35,057 nucleotides of DNA from Acidaminococcus fermentans (lineage in GTDB: Bacteria; Bacillota_C; Negativicutes; Acidaminococcales; Acidaminococcaceae), in NCBI GenBank assembly GCA_004555735.1, contig SFHH01000003.1, positions 1 through 35,057 of the forward strand. Direction: 5' to 3'. Under the pieces are notes generated by a model. The model ran no database searches. It saw only the letters and a list, made by a program, of their open reading frames with translations, and was not told where the DNA came from. Both the position numbers and the translations under genes were made by a program. This document shows, one piece after another, positions 7,801 through 15,865 of this stretch (position 1 is its first letter; each line of letters starts with the position of its first letter).

Positions 7801-9176
7801 GGTCCGTGGTGGAAAGCATCCGGTACAACCGGGATGCCAAATTCGAAGCTACCCCCTTTGAACAGCCGCCCCGTTTTGAAAAGAACATGCGGGACTACAC
7901 CATCCTGGCTCCTTATTTCACCCCGTTCATTTCTCCCCTCATCCCTTCGGTGATGAAGAATGCCGGGTTCCATGTGGAAACCCTGCCAGAAAGCACGGTC
8001 CAGAGCGCGGACCTGGGGCTGAAATTCGCCAACAACGAAGTCTGCTATCCGGCCACCCTGGTGGTAGGGGACTTTATCCGTGCCCTCCAGTCCGGGAAAT
8101 ACGATCCCGCCCATACAGCCGTGGCCATTACCCAGACTGGTGGCCAGTGCCGGGCCTCCAACTACTTCGGGCTGATCAAGCATGCCCTGATTGCTGCGGG
8201 CTTTAAAGACACTCCGGTGCTGTCCCTGGCCACCAGCAAGAATATCCAGAATGACCAGCCGGGCTTTGCCATCAACTGGTTGAAGATTTCCCGGATCACC
8301 GTTTCCACCGTGCTGTTCTCCGACTGCCTGGCCAAGTTCTTCAACGCCTCCGTAGTCCGGGAAACCGTCAAAGGCAAAGCTGCGGAACTGAAGGACAAAT
8401 ACCTGGAACTAGCCAAGAAGGAAATCGAAGCCAACAGCCCCAGCGGTCTCCAGAGACTGCTGAAGGAAGCGGCGGCAGAATTCAACGCTTTGGCCAAGCC
8501 GGACGTGCATCTGCCCCAGGTGGGGATCGTAGGGGAAATCTACCTGAAGTTCAACGCCTTCGCCCACAAGAACATCACCAGCTGGCTGATGGATCACTCC
8601 ATTGAAGTGATGCCTCCTCTGCTGACCCCTTTCTTCATGCAGGCTTTCGTAAACCGAATCACCAACCGGAAGTTCGGCCTGGAACGGCATCACATGCCGA
8701 ACCTGATCGTAGATGCCCTGTACATGTGGGTCACCAAACAGGTGAAGAAATTCAATGAAATCGGGGAAGAGTTCCGGTACTTCACCCCCATCGAGGACAT
8801 CTTCGACCTGGCCAATGACGGGAAAACCATCATCAACATGGCCGCCCAGTTCGGGGAAGGCTGGCTGCTGCCAGCAGAAGTGGTGAACTTCGCCAAGCAC
8901 GGCATCGAGAATGTGATCAGCCTCCAGCCTTTCGGCTGCATTGCCAACCACATCATCTCCAAAGGGATCGAAAAGAAGATCAAATCCCTGTATCCTCACA
9001 TGAACCTGCTGAGCCTGGACTTCGACAGCGGGGTCAGTGACGTGAACGTAACCAACCGGCTGCTGCTGTTTGTGGAAAACATCCGCACCAGCGCGGCTCC
9101 GGTACCGGTTGAAAAGAAAAAGAAAGAAGAAAGTTTCTTTGACGAGAACCTGGCAAGACGGGAGATTATGATTTAA
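4890..9176 (+). CDS. Giant 2-hydroxyacyl-CoA dehydratase activase-type protein (two BadF/HgdC ATPase domains + dehydratase-like regions)
   Basis: A 1,428-residue protein. The ASKHA ATPase fold occurs twice, near residues 4-265 (GLDIGSTTCK) and 320-585 (GIDSGSTTTK). Each copy keeps the two Cys that bridge a [4Fe-4S] cluster in HgdC-type activases: NGNCAGGTG (C126) with SRCGVFAK (C165), and NESCSSGCG with TRCTVF. Next comes a Cys-rich knot (CHGCENNCLIKK, then GNKCEKF), a DUF2229-like region, and a C-terminal part resembling HgdB/dehydratase D-components with NNEVCYPATLV and TQTGGQCRASNY. Activases use ATP to push single electrons into dehydratases or double-cubane-cluster proteins; here donor and acceptor may be fused. 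Substrate unknown. GAGGTG lies 6 nt before ATG 4890, whereas an earlier ATG (4878) has no ribosome site. It is monocistronic with its own terminator. Confidence 0.85.
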   Translation: MSTYRVGLDIGSTTCKIVVLDNHSHVVFSRYKRHQANVARVLREELKTLRSQIGGASLKLKITGSVGMGVAEKFQIPFEQEVIAATKFVKAKYPDVATLIDIGGEDAKIVYIKADGSCDLRMNGNCAGGTGAFLDQMAVLLGIPIEQLDGLAEKAQHVHYIASRCGVFAKTDIQNLLAKNVSREDIAISIFHAVAVQVISTLSHGCTIEPKILLCGGPLTFMPALRKALMDCLQIPYVNFVVPENANLIPAYGTALSAADAPSISFDQLVEKLESAPKVAVRSDDILPPIFQSPEDYATWKKAKEADAIQLTPLTAKTDGVYVGIDSGSTTTKLVVTDDQDRILFTHYGPNSGNPIGAVQDAFEAFYAECLKVGVNPRILGSCSTGYGEDLIKAAFDLKTGIIETIAHYLAARKIHQDVSFILDIGGQDMKAIFVDHGVLNRMELNESCSSGCGTFLETFAKGLNYSVSDFAKLACEAKEPCDLGTRCTVFMNSKVKQSLREGVTIGDISAGLAYSVIKNCLYKVLKLQNTHDLGNDIVLQGGTMKNDAVVRAFELLTGTTVHRSNIPEIMGAYGCALFARSRAEGEATLDDMIHVANYTDSQLQCHGCENNCLIKKYNFSNGSIYYSGNKCEKFFTNNGEDHKPGENIYDYKYKLLFDRPVKEDAQRVIGIPRCLNIYEDYPFWHALFTTCGLKVQLSDPSTFKNYEGGIHDVMSDNICFPAKLVHGHVNNLIRKRVNRIFMPYVIYERQDDKRQLNSYNCPVVSGYSDVIKSVVDTEIPIDSPPINFQDESLLKKQIRKYLSYIGFDRFTADKALKAALKAQEEYGRAIKAKNEEILQKSRANKQLTILLAGRPYHTDPLIQHKLSESIAAMGINVINEDLVRDDSSITIDDSYLVRQWAYINRISKAADWVARQDNSVHFMEMTSFGCGPDAFLQDEVRGILQRHGKALTLLKIDDVSNIGSLKLRVRSVVESIRYNRDAKFEATPFEQPPRFEKNMRDYTILAPYFTPFISPLIPSVMKNAGFHVETLPESTVQSADLGLKFANNEVCYPATLVVGDFIRALQSGKYDPAHTAVAITQTGGQCRASNYFGLIKHALIAAGFKDTPVLSLATSKNIQNDQPGFAINWLKISRITVSTVLFSDCLAKFFNASVVRETVKGKAAELKDKYLELAKKEIEANSPSGLQRLLKEAAAEFNALAKPDVHLPQVGIVGEIYLKFNAFAHKNITSWLMDHSIEVMPPLLTPFFMQAFVNRITNRKFGLERHHMPNLIVDALYMWVTKQVKKFNEIGEEFRYFTPIEDIFDLANDGKTIINMAAQFGEGWLLPAEVVNFAKHGIENVISLQPFGCIANHIISKGIEKKIKSLYPHMNLLSLDFDSGVSDVNVTNRLLLFVENIRTSAAPVPVEKKKKEESFFDENLARREIMI

Positions 9177-9180
9177 GGAA

Positions 9181-9211
9181 AAGGCCTGCTGCGCCGGCAG
9201 CAGGCCTTTTT
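9181..9211 (+). terminator. Terminator of the activase gene
   Basis: A 12-bp GC-rich stem (9181-9192 with 9197-9208, core GGCCTGCTGC/GCAGCAGGCC) with a 4-nt loop is followed by T5. It lies just after the stop codon. Confidence 0.9.
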
Positions 9212-9275
9212 GCTATTCCCTCAAGCTATAGCAACTGGTTTCTTTTCTGTATTATCCAAATTCCCATGACCGTGG

Positions 9276-9281
9276 TATACT
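9276..9281 (+). promoter_or_regulatory. Putative -10 of the MetE-like gene
   Basis: TATACT is preceded by TGG, an extended -10 style. The leader is only about 40 nt, which leaves no room for a SAM riboswitch or T-box. Confidence 0.4.
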
Positions 9282-9323
9282 TTCCCCATGGACAAAACCT
9301 GAATGTATGGGAGGATATAGACC

Positions 9324-10442
9324 ATGACCAAAAACAAACCGCCTTTTCGCTATGATATCGTGGGCAGTTTCCTGCGTCCTGCCGCTTTGAAAGAAAAGCG
9401 GGAAGCTTTTGCCGCCGGGACCATCCCTGCCTCTGACTTGAAGGCCGCTGAAGACGAAGCCATCCGGGACTTGGTGGCCAAGGAAAAAGAAGTGGGACTC
9501 CAAGCCGTCACCGATGGAGAATTCCGCCGCCGATACTGGCACCTGGATTTCCTGACAGAACTGGAAGGAGTTACGGAGATTTCCGCGGAAAACTGGTCCG
9601 TCCATTTCAAAGGGGCCCAGCCCAAAGCCCGGACCGCCAAAATCACCGGACCCATCGGCTTTGGAAGGCATCCCTTCCTGGACCATTTCCGGTTCCTGAA
9701 AGAAACCGCAGGAGAAACCCTGGCCAAGATGACCATCCCTTCCCCCAGCATGCTGCACCTGATCTGCTGCGTCCGGGAAAAACACTATGAACCCATTCCC
9801 CGCTATCAGGACCAGAACCGGCTGTTCACGGACATCGCCCTGGCCTACCAGCAGGCCATCCGTTCCTTCTACGCCGCCGGCTGCCGGTATCTGCAGCTGG
9901 ATGACACCAGCTGGGGGGAATTCTGCGACGCCGACAAACGGAAGGCGTATGCCGAACGGGGCTTCGACTTGGATGAACTGGCCGATCACTATGTAGACAT
10001 GATCAACCGGGCCCTGGAAGCCAAACCCGATGACATGACCATCACCATGCACATCTGCCGGGGGAACTTCCGTTCCACCTGGTTCTCCAGCGGCGGCTAC
10101 GAACCGGTGGCGGAAACCCTCTTCGGCCGCTGCCGTGTGGACGGATTCTTCCTGGAATACGACAGTGACCGGGCCGGTGGCTTCGAACCCCTCCGGTTCA
10201 TCAAAGGCCAGCAGGTGGTCCTGGGACTGGTGACCTCCAAGACCCCGGAACTGGAAAAAGAAGAAGACATCATCGCCCGGATCCGGGAGGCGGAAAAATA
10301 CGTTCCCCTGGACCAGCTGTGCCTGAGTCCCCAGTGCGGGTTCTCCTCCACCGAAGAAGGGAACCTGCTGACGGAAAAAGAACAGTGGGCCAAGCTCCGG
10401 CTGATCCGGTCCATCGCAGAAAAAGTCTGGGAAGATGCATAA
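9324..10442 (+). CDS. MetE C-terminal-like cobalamin-independent methyltransferase (YxjG/YxjH type)
   Basis: A 372-residue TIM-barrel protein corresponding to the catalytic half of MetE, as in the short YxjG/YxjH family, with no MetE N-terminal domain. The pattern DIVGSFLRPAAL and then VTDGEFRRRYWHLDF is typical. The zinc/thiol site seems complete: His and Cys in TMHICRGNFRS, Glu in FLEYDSD and Cys in LSPQCGFSS. The likely reaction is methyl transfer to homocysteine or another thiol from methyl-folate or a different donor; the donor of the short family is uncertain. GGGAGG (9309-9314) is 9 nt before the ATG. The gene stands alone between two strong terminators. Confidence 0.82.
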   Translation: MTKNKPPFRYDIVGSFLRPAALKEKREAFAAGTIPASDLKAAEDEAIRDLVAKEKEVGLQAVTDGEFRRRYWHLDFLTELEGVTEISAENWSVHFKGAQPKARTAKITGPIGFGRHPFLDHFRFLKETAGETLAKMTIPSPSMLHLICCVREKHYEPIPRYQDQNRLFTDIALAYQQAIRSFYAAGCRYLQLDDTSWGEFCDADKRKAYAERGFDLDELADHYVDMINRALEAKPDDMTITMHICRGNFRSTWFSSGGYEPVAETLFGRCRVDGFFLEYDSDRAGGFEPLRFIKGQQVVLGLVTSKTPELEKEEDIIARIREAEKYVPLDQLCLSPQCGFSSTEEGNLLTEKEQWAKLRLIRSIAEKVWEDA

Positions 10443-10484
10443 AACAAAGGTCTGTCGCACAGGCGGCAGACCTTTGTTTTATGC
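10435..10484. terminator. Bidirectional terminator between MetE-like and adhesin genes
   Basis: A very long near-perfect stem (ATGCATAAAACAAAGGTCTG on the left, its complement on the right) carries an interior loop, with A/T runs on both sides. The left arm includes the last codons and stop of the MetE-like gene. The right arm ends 8 bp before the adhesin stop at 10492. Confidence 0.85.
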
Positions 10485-10491
10485 ATTCTTC

Positions 10492-13020
10492 CTATTGGAT
10501 CCGGGATCCGTAGACATCCCGAGATTCTTGTTTCTCTTTGCTGTTTTCACTGTTGACCCTTACCCGCTCCACTTTATGCCGGTCATTGTCTTTCCCGGAG
10601 ATCCGGTCCACCCGGAACCGTTCAGCTTCCTGGATCTGGGTCAGTTCTGGTTTGAATTCTTCTACGGATCTGGCCATGTCAGCATCCACCGGTGCTCCAT
10701 TCTGCAGTGCCCGATAGATGACGGCCGCATATTCGTACCGGGTCATGGTCCGGTCTCCCTTGAATTCTCCATCCGGATAACCTTCCAGATAGCCCCGTTT
10801 CCGAAGTTCTTCCACATATCGGCAGGCCCAGTGAGTTTCCGGCACATCGCTGAATTTCCCAACCAGCGGGCTGGCTGCTGGTGTCCCCTGGAGTTTCAGG
10901 GTCTGGAGAATCTGGGCATTCTGGTTCTTCAGCATTTCCACGGTGGCCCGCAGGTCGATGATTTCCTTGGCCATGGCCACTTTAGACCTTGTCACATGGT
11001 TCCCCTGCCCCAGTTTGAAGGTCACTCCGGCGTTCACCATGTTTTCTCCTCCTCCGAAGGAGCCGCCCACACTGAACATCATATCTTCCGTCGGCCGGTA
11101 GTAGGCTCCGATGGCTACCGCATGGGCACCGGCATAATTCCCATAGCCGGCGGCAAAGTCCCATTTGTCATCCGGATCAAAGTCCAGGGGCTGGAGCGCA
11201 GCCAGGGCGGCTGCTCCGGCTCCCACCCGGTTCACCCGGGCGTCCAGCTTGTTCAGGGAATTCCCCAGCTGGGTGATGTTCTGCCGGTTCTCCTGGACCA
11301 TCTGGTTGGTGGCGTGGAGCTGGCTGCCGTTCACCGCATCCATGGAAGTGGCTGACACCTCGCCCGGCGCCAGTCCGGTAATGGAAAGCCCTTTCATATC
11401 CATGCCTTCTCCATTCAGGATCGGCCCCTTTTCCCCGATGGTCACACTGTCTACGGTAATATCCTTATCCAGGTGGATATGGATATTGTCCACGGTCCGG
11501 CCATTGGCGTCAGTCGTAGAACTGGATGCCGTATGGATATTGTCCCCGCCCAGTACATTGACGACTCCTCCGTCGTTGAGCCGGGCCGTATTCCCATCGT
11601 CCGTGGCAAAATCCACTTCATTGGACACATAGCCTACATGAACCGGTCCGCCGTCATCGACTTCCGGCTGCTCTGCCATCACCCGCCGGGGAGCAGGCCT
11701 GGGAGCTGGAGAGGGCTGATCGGGAGCGGCATCCAGCTGCTCCAGATTGTACGGGAATTCTTCTGGATTGGACAGGATGTGTACCGTTCCGTGTTCGTTG
11801 CTCAATCCGTTCAGATTGGCTTTGATAGTGTATTCCGAGCCCAGTTTCTCCACGATGATCCCCTCTCCGGCATGGATGGAAATCCGGGCATCGCTCATGG
11901 CTTCCTTCAGCTGGGCCACGTTCACCGCGTCGGTGTCTTCCGTGCCGGCGGCCAGATTGATGATCTGCCGGGTCCGCTGGGGAATCAGCCTGCCATCTTC
12001 ATCCTGGGAAGGACCGGCCCCTACGGACACGGCACCCCAGCTGGACTGCCAGGCAGGAGAATCGTCCTGCATCCAGCCGTACACCGGATGGTACCCCTGT
12101 CGTCCGGCTTCCCGGTCGGCCACGGAGCTCATACCCAGAGCCACGGACCCAGTAACGGAAGCGCTGCTCAAGAGACCTATCGCCGTACCCCCTTTACCGG
12201 TAACCTGGCTGGCAGCCCCTACGGCCGTGCCCTGAAGGACGGCTTGGCTGTTATACCCCAGGGCAGAGGCGAAGTTATCAGTGGCTTTGCTGAAGCTGCC
12301 CAGGGCCACGGAAGCCAGTCCGGAGGATTCGGAATGGGCCCCTACGGCAGTGGAATGTTCACCAGCCGTTCCGCCTTCATTCATGCCATTGGCCATGATG
12401 CCGATGCTGGTGCTGTATACGCCTTTGCTCTTGGCCTGCTGGCCCAGGGCCACGGCCCCTTCTGCAGTGGCTTCGGAATAACTGCCCACCGCAGTCGTAT
12501 ACAGGCCTACCGCATGGCTTTGTTCCCCGATGGCAATGGCATTGGTTCCGTTGGCTTCTCCCTGGGATCCGGTTCCGATGGCAATGGCATCCAGCCCCGT
12601 GGCCCGAGATCCGTTCCCTATGGCCAGAGCCCGTTCTCCATCCGCCTTGGCATCATTGCCCAGAGCCGTAGCGCCCATGGTCCCATCGGCATAAGCCCCG
12701 GCTCCAACAGCCAGAGAATCCGTTCCCACCGCACCATCGTTCAGGTAATTTCGATTCCGGTTGCCATCTTCCGGGTTCACACTGAAATAGTGGACAGCAG
12801 CAGGAGGACTTTCTGCACTTTCTCCCGCCTCTGCCGCCAGAACAGGTCCGCCATGCAGCAGCGTCAGTCCGCAGAAAGCCGCCAGCAGCAGCTTTTTCAA
12901 CCCGCCTCCCTGCCGGTTCCGGGCTTCACTGCGGCATCCGGAACAGCGTGAAATCAGTTCAGAACCCACCATATAGCAGTTCCGGGTTTCGTTCCACACT
13001 ACCTTAAAGATCCTGTTCAT
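10492..13020 (-). CDS. YadA-type trimeric autotransporter adhesin with C-terminal SLH domain
   Basis: An 842-residue surface protein. Residues 1-24 form an ESPR-type extended signal (MNRIFKVVWNETRNCYMVGSEL), followed by the hydrophobic signal core LLLAAFCGLTLLHG and cleavage near VLA-AEA. Residues 90-300 are YadA head repeats, roughly 14-15 residues each (ALAIGNGSRATG, AIAIGTGSQ). TDAVNVAQLKEA is a neck. Residues 530-595 are stalk coiled coil. About 597-670 is the YadA anchor (AALAALQPLDFDPDDKW to VNAGVTFKLGQ). The chain does not end there: a coiled coil (685-712), one SLH domain (717-770, FSDVPETHWACRYVEEL and GYPDGEFKGDRTMTRYEYA) and a charged tail follow. The SLH part should lie in the periplasm and hold peptidoglycan. 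AGGAGGT lies 8 nt before the ATG. Confidence 0.92.
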   Translation of the reverse strand: MNRIFKVVWNETRNCYMVGSELISRCSGCRSEARNRQGGGLKKLLLAAFCGLTLLHGGPVLAAEAGESAESPPAAVHYFSVNPEDGNRNRNYLNDGAVGTDSLAVGAGAYADGTMGATALGNDAKADGERALAIGNGSRATGLDAIAIGTGSQGEANGTNAIAIGEQSHAVGLYTTAVGSYSEATAEGAVALGQQAKSKGVYSTSIGIMANGMNEGGTAGEHSTAVGAHSESSGLASVALGSFSKATDNFASALGYNSQAVLQGTAVGAASQVTGKGGTAIGLLSSASVTGSVALGMSSVADREAGRQGYHPVYGWMQDDSPAWQSSWGAVSVGAGPSQDEDGRLIPQRTRQIINLAAGTEDTDAVNVAQLKEAMSDARISIHAGEGIIVEKLGSEYTIKANLNGLSNEHGTVHILSNPEEFPYNLEQLDAAPDQPSPAPRPAPRRVMAEQPEVDDGGPVHVGYVSNEVDFATDDGNTARLNDGGVVNVLGGDNIHTASSSTTDANGRTVDNIHIHLDKDITVDSVTIGEKGPILNGEGMDMKGLSITGLAPGEVSATSMDAVNGSQLHATNQMVQENRQNITQLGNSLNKLDARVNRVGAGAAALAALQPLDFDPDDKWDFAAGYGNYAGAHAVAIGAYYRPTEDMMFSVGGSFGGGENMVNAGVTFKLGQGNHVTRSKVAMAKEIIDLRATVEMLKNQNAQILQTLKLQGTPAASPLVGKFSDVPETHWACRYVEELRKRGYLEGYPDGEFKGDRTMTRYEYAAVIYRALQNGAPVDADMARSVEEFKPELTQIQEAERFRVDRISGKDNDRHKVERVRVNSENSKEKQESRDVYGSRIQ

Positions 13021-13119
13021 ACCATGGCACCTCCTGACAAAACTATAGTTGGAGTAAAAAATTGAATTTTCCGTCTTTATCCTGCGTTTTCTTTTCTCTT
13101 TTCTCCTTTAGGTGCTTTT

Positions 13120-13148
13120 ATTATACAAAAATCAGCAGTACTTGACAC
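13120..13148 (-). promoter_or_regulatory. Promoter of the adhesin gene
   Basis: On the minus strand TATAAT (13125-13120) lies 17 bp after GTGTCA (13148-13143). The leader to the ATG at 13020 is about 95 nt and rich in A/G on the coding strand. Confidence 0.55.
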
Positions 13149-13164
13149 TGTACTATAGTACAGG
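13149..13164. promoter_or_regulatory. Perfect 16-bp palindrome directly upstream of the adhesin -35
   Basis: CTGTACTATAGTACAG is its own reverse complement and abuts the -35 hexamer. AACTATAGTT (13041-13050), another perfect palindrome with the same ACTATAGT core, lies in the leader close to the ribosome site. Together they look like operator sites for an unidentified regulator. Confidence 0.4.
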
Positions 13165-13214
13165 TTTTCAGAAGATTTCTTCTGTCTTGACTTAAGCGGA
13201 CAGCAAAAAAAAGA

Positions 13215-13242
13215 GGCCGCCGCACAAAACATGCAGCAGCCC
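13215..13242 (-). terminator. Terminator of the dehydrogenase gene
   Basis: On the minus strand a 10-bp stem with some G-U pairs (GGCTGCTGCA/TGCGGCGGCC) is followed by TCTTTTTTTT. It starts 6 bp after the stop codon. Confidence 0.8.
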
Positions 13243-13247
13243 TTTTG

Positions 13248-14159
13248 TCAGCGTCTGACAGGCAACGGTTCTTTGGGTTCCCGACGGCATTCCACCCCCA
13301 AAAGATCTTCATAAAACCGGATCATAGCCCCTTTGTACAGGTCGCCTTCCCCATGGCGGAGGGCCAGCTGATAGGTCTGCATGGTTCCCTGCAAGGTAGG
13401 CAGTGGGACCTGGAACCGGGTGGTCAGTTCTGCCATATGAGCCATGTCTTTGTAAGCCCGTGCCAGGGAAAATCCGTAGGCGAAATCCCCTTCCAGCACC
13501 TTGGGAATCAGGTGACAGGAAGCATAACTGGATCCGGAAGCTGTCATTAGGACTTTGCCCAGTTTCTCCGGAGACAGCCCCAGTTTCGCTCCCAGAGGCA
13601 TCAATTCACAAAAAGCTGCTGTGCAGATATTCAGGCAACAATTGTTGATCATCTTGGTCAGCTGCCCGCTGCCGCTTTCCCCCATATACAGGATGGTGCT
13701 TCCTACCGCTTCCAGAAGGGGCTTCACTTGGAGAAAAGCTTCTTCCTCCCCGCCCACCATAATGGTCAGTGTGCCATCGTCGGCCTTGGCCTGATGGCCG
13801 GAAATGGGAGCATCCAGATAAGCCACCTCCCGTTCACGGCAGCTTTCTGCCAATTCCTGGGCTTCCAGATAACTCAGGGTACTGCAGTCCACCAAGATCG
13901 TACCTGGAGCCAGGCACTCCAGCAGTCCCTCTTCTTCCAAAAGGACCTGTCTGACCGCCGCTCCATCCGGCAGGCAGAAGAAAATGACCGAACTGTCCGC
14001 CGCATCCCGGTTCCAGGTACTGATGGCAGCCCCCGCCTGCTGGAAAGGGATCAGATGCTCTTTTTTCCTGGCAATGGCCCGGACCTCCAGTCCCTTTTTC
14101 AGCAGATTCCGGCACATCCCGCCGCCCATGACGCCTACCCCGATAAAACTGATCTTCAT
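13248..14159 (-). CDS. Beta-hydroxyacid dehydrogenase, 3-hydroxyisobutyrate dehydrogenase family
   Basis: A 303-residue NAD(P)-dependent oxidoreductase of normal family length. The Rossmann start is FIGVGVMGGGM (residues 5-15). The substrate-site region is DCST (91-94), and DAPISGHQAKADDGTLTIMVGG follows at 116-137. The catalytic Lys is K169 in GQLTKMINN. Relatives oxidise 3-hydroxyisobutyrate, tartronate semialdehyde, 6-phosphogluconate-like acids or short hydroxyacids; the sequence does not single one out. GGTGGAG lies 5 nt before the ATG. It is a single-gene unit with its own terminator, divergent from the glycosyltransferase. Confidence 0.85.
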   Translation of the reverse strand: MKISFIGVGVMGGGMCRNLLKKGLEVRAIARKKEHLIPFQQAGAAISTWNRDAADSSVIFFCLPDGAAVRQVLLEEEGLLECLAPGTILVDCSTLSYLEAQELAESCREREVAYLDAPISGHQAKADDGTLTIMVGGEEEAFLQVKPLLEAVGSTILYMGESGSGQLTKMINNCCLNICTAAFCELMPLGAKLGLSPEKLGKVLMTASGSSYASCHLIPKVLEGDFAYGFSLARAYKDMAHMAELTTRFQVPLPTLQGTMQTYQLALRHGEGDLYKGAMIRFYEDLLGVECRREPKEPLPVRR

Positions 14160-14347
14160 TGTTTCTCCACCCTTTCTGTCTGCTGCCTACACCACCATCC
14201 ATGATGCCCTGCAACAGGAACGTTTTTGCAATGATTGCTCTTTTTTCCTTCTTTTACAAGATTTTTATCCTTTTCTTTTCCTTTGTTTAAGATTCCTTTA
14301 TGTTCGCCTCCTATACTGGAAACAGCAAACAGGAGGAGGGATATTCC

Positions 14348-15853
14348 ATGGAATACTGGGAAAATGACAAGGCGCCTCTGCCGCGGGTCTACCACAGGCA
14401 CTGGCCAGCTTTTTTGCTGTTCCTCCTTTGCCTGATCCTGTTCTTTGCAGCCAACAGCCAGCTGCTGATCACGGACCCGGTGGAATCCAACTATACCCTC
14501 ACTGCTAAGGAAATGCTGGCCTCCGGAGACTGGCTCTCTCCCCGGATCTACGGGAACTATTGGTACGACAAACCCTGGCTGTTTTACGGCGAACTGCTGT
14601 TGGCCTTCCAGCTTTTCGGAGAGACTTCCTTCGCAGCCCGTTTCTTCTCTGCGGTCTTTGGTACCATCGGGGTCCTCCAGACCTATTGGTTCGCCCAGAA
14701 ACTGTACAACCGGAATATCGGATTCCTCAGTGGCCTGATCATGGCTACCAGTGTGGAATATTTCTATCTGGCCAAAGCGGTGATCACTGATATGACCCTT
14801 TTCGTCACCCTGGACGGCGCTTTGATGCTGTTTTACGTAGCCAAAAGAGAAAGCCGCCCCCGTCTCTTTTACGGAGCCTATGCCCTGGCCGGCCTGGCCA
14901 TCCTCACCAAGGGACCTCTGGGCCTGGTGCTGCCGGGGCTGATCATCCTGGCCTATCTGGCCGGGAACCGGGATTTCCATACCCTGACCCACATGAAACT
15001 GGTCCGGGGGCTCCTGCTGGCCCTGGGGATCGCCGCCCTGTGGTACGGTCCCATGATTCTTCTCCACGGCACCGATTTCCTCACCGGCTTCATCGGGGTC
15101 CACAATGTACTCCGGGCCACGGTATCCGAGCATCCCCGGAACAACACCTGGTGGTATTATTTCCTGGTTTTCCTCATAGGCTGCTTCCCCTGGAGCCTGA
15201 GCCTGCCCTGGCTGTGGAAGGAATATAGAAAGAGACTGACGGACCGGATCAAATACCGGATCTTCTGGAAAAGCCTGGATGATCAGCAGCGGTTCCTGTT
15301 CCTATGGGGATCCGTCACCTGGCTGTTCTTTGAATGCATGGCCACCAAATACCCCACGTACACCTTCCCCAATCTGCCGCCTTTGGCCATAGGCCTGGCC
15401 TGTGCTTTCCCGACTCTGGAACAACAGTACTGGATCAAACGGACTGCCCTGTCCATGGCCCTGCTGCTCACAGTCCTTTCTTTTGTCCTAGCTCCCCAGC
15501 TGTGCCAGCAGTCTTCCGCTTGGGGGGCGGCTCAGGTGGTCACGGCCCTCCCTATGCCGGAAGTCCTGGTATATGTCTATGGAGGCCGGTATCCCGTATC
15601 CTTCACCTATTACAGCGGAATCCCGGCCCCCCGGCTGGTGACCCGGCAGCGGCTCCGAGAACTGCGGCTGGAAGGGATCAGCTGGAACGCCAAGAATATG
15701 ATGCCTTTCGCAACTCTGGAAGACCTGCCGGACAAAGGCCCTCTCGTGGTCCTGGTGGACCGGAGCAGCCAAAAGGACTTTCTCCAGGCTCTCCCGGGCA
15801 ACTGGGAAAAGCATGGGGAAGGCGGCCGTTGGGTCATCTGGACAAGAGAATAA
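14348..15853 (+). CDS. PMT/ArnT-like membrane glycosyltransferase (GT39/GT83 clan)
   Basis: A 501-residue polytopic membrane protein. The N-terminal cytoplasmic stretch is followed by a membrane helix (AFLLFLLCLILFFAAN) and then the first periplasmic loop with DPVESNYTLTAKEML, SGDWLSPRI and WYDKPWLFY. This is the ArnT/PMT signature: the acidic residues and the YDKP region bind the lipid-phosphate sugar donor. Ten or more helices follow, then a C-terminal soluble region of about 110 residues. Such enzymes move a sugar from undecaprenyl phosphate to lipid A, a glycan or a protein outside the cytoplasmic membrane. AGGAGGAGGG lies 7 nt before ATG 14348; an upstream in-frame ATG (14300) has no ribosome site and falls at the likely promoter (TATACT 14312-14317). 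Confidence 0.82.
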   Translation: MEYWENDKAPLPRVYHRHWPAFLLFLLCLILFFAANSQLLITDPVESNYTLTAKEMLASGDWLSPRIYGNYWYDKPWLFYGELLLAFQLFGETSFAARFFSAVFGTIGVLQTYWFAQKLYNRNIGFLSGLIMATSVEYFYLAKAVITDMTLFVTLDGALMLFYVAKRESRPRLFYGAYALAGLAILTKGPLGLVLPGLIILAYLAGNRDFHTLTHMKLVRGLLLALGIAALWYGPMILLHGTDFLTGFIGVHNVLRATVSEHPRNNTWWYYFLVFLIGCFPWSLSLPWLWKEYRKRLTDRIKYRIFWKSLDDQQRFLFLWGSVTWLFFECMATKYPTYTFPNLPPLAIGLACAFPTLEQQYWIKRTALSMALLLTVLSFVLAPQLCQQSSAWGAAQVVTALPMPEVLVYVYGGRYPVSFTYYSGIPAPRLVTRQRLRELRLEGISWNAKNMMPFATLEDLPDKGPLVVLVDRSSQKDFLQALPGNWEKHGEGGRWVIWTRE

Positions 15854-15865
15854 AACCGCTACCGC

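Noticed and set aside
9213..9323. SAM riboswitch or Met T-box before the MetE-like gene
   Set aside because: The predicted leader is only about 40 nt and has no recognisable riboswitch sequence.
10435..12951. Long plus-strand open frames (306 and 492 codons) across the adhesin
   Set aside because: These are antisense shadows of a repetitive, GC-rich gene. The minus strand carries clear YadA and SLH motifs.
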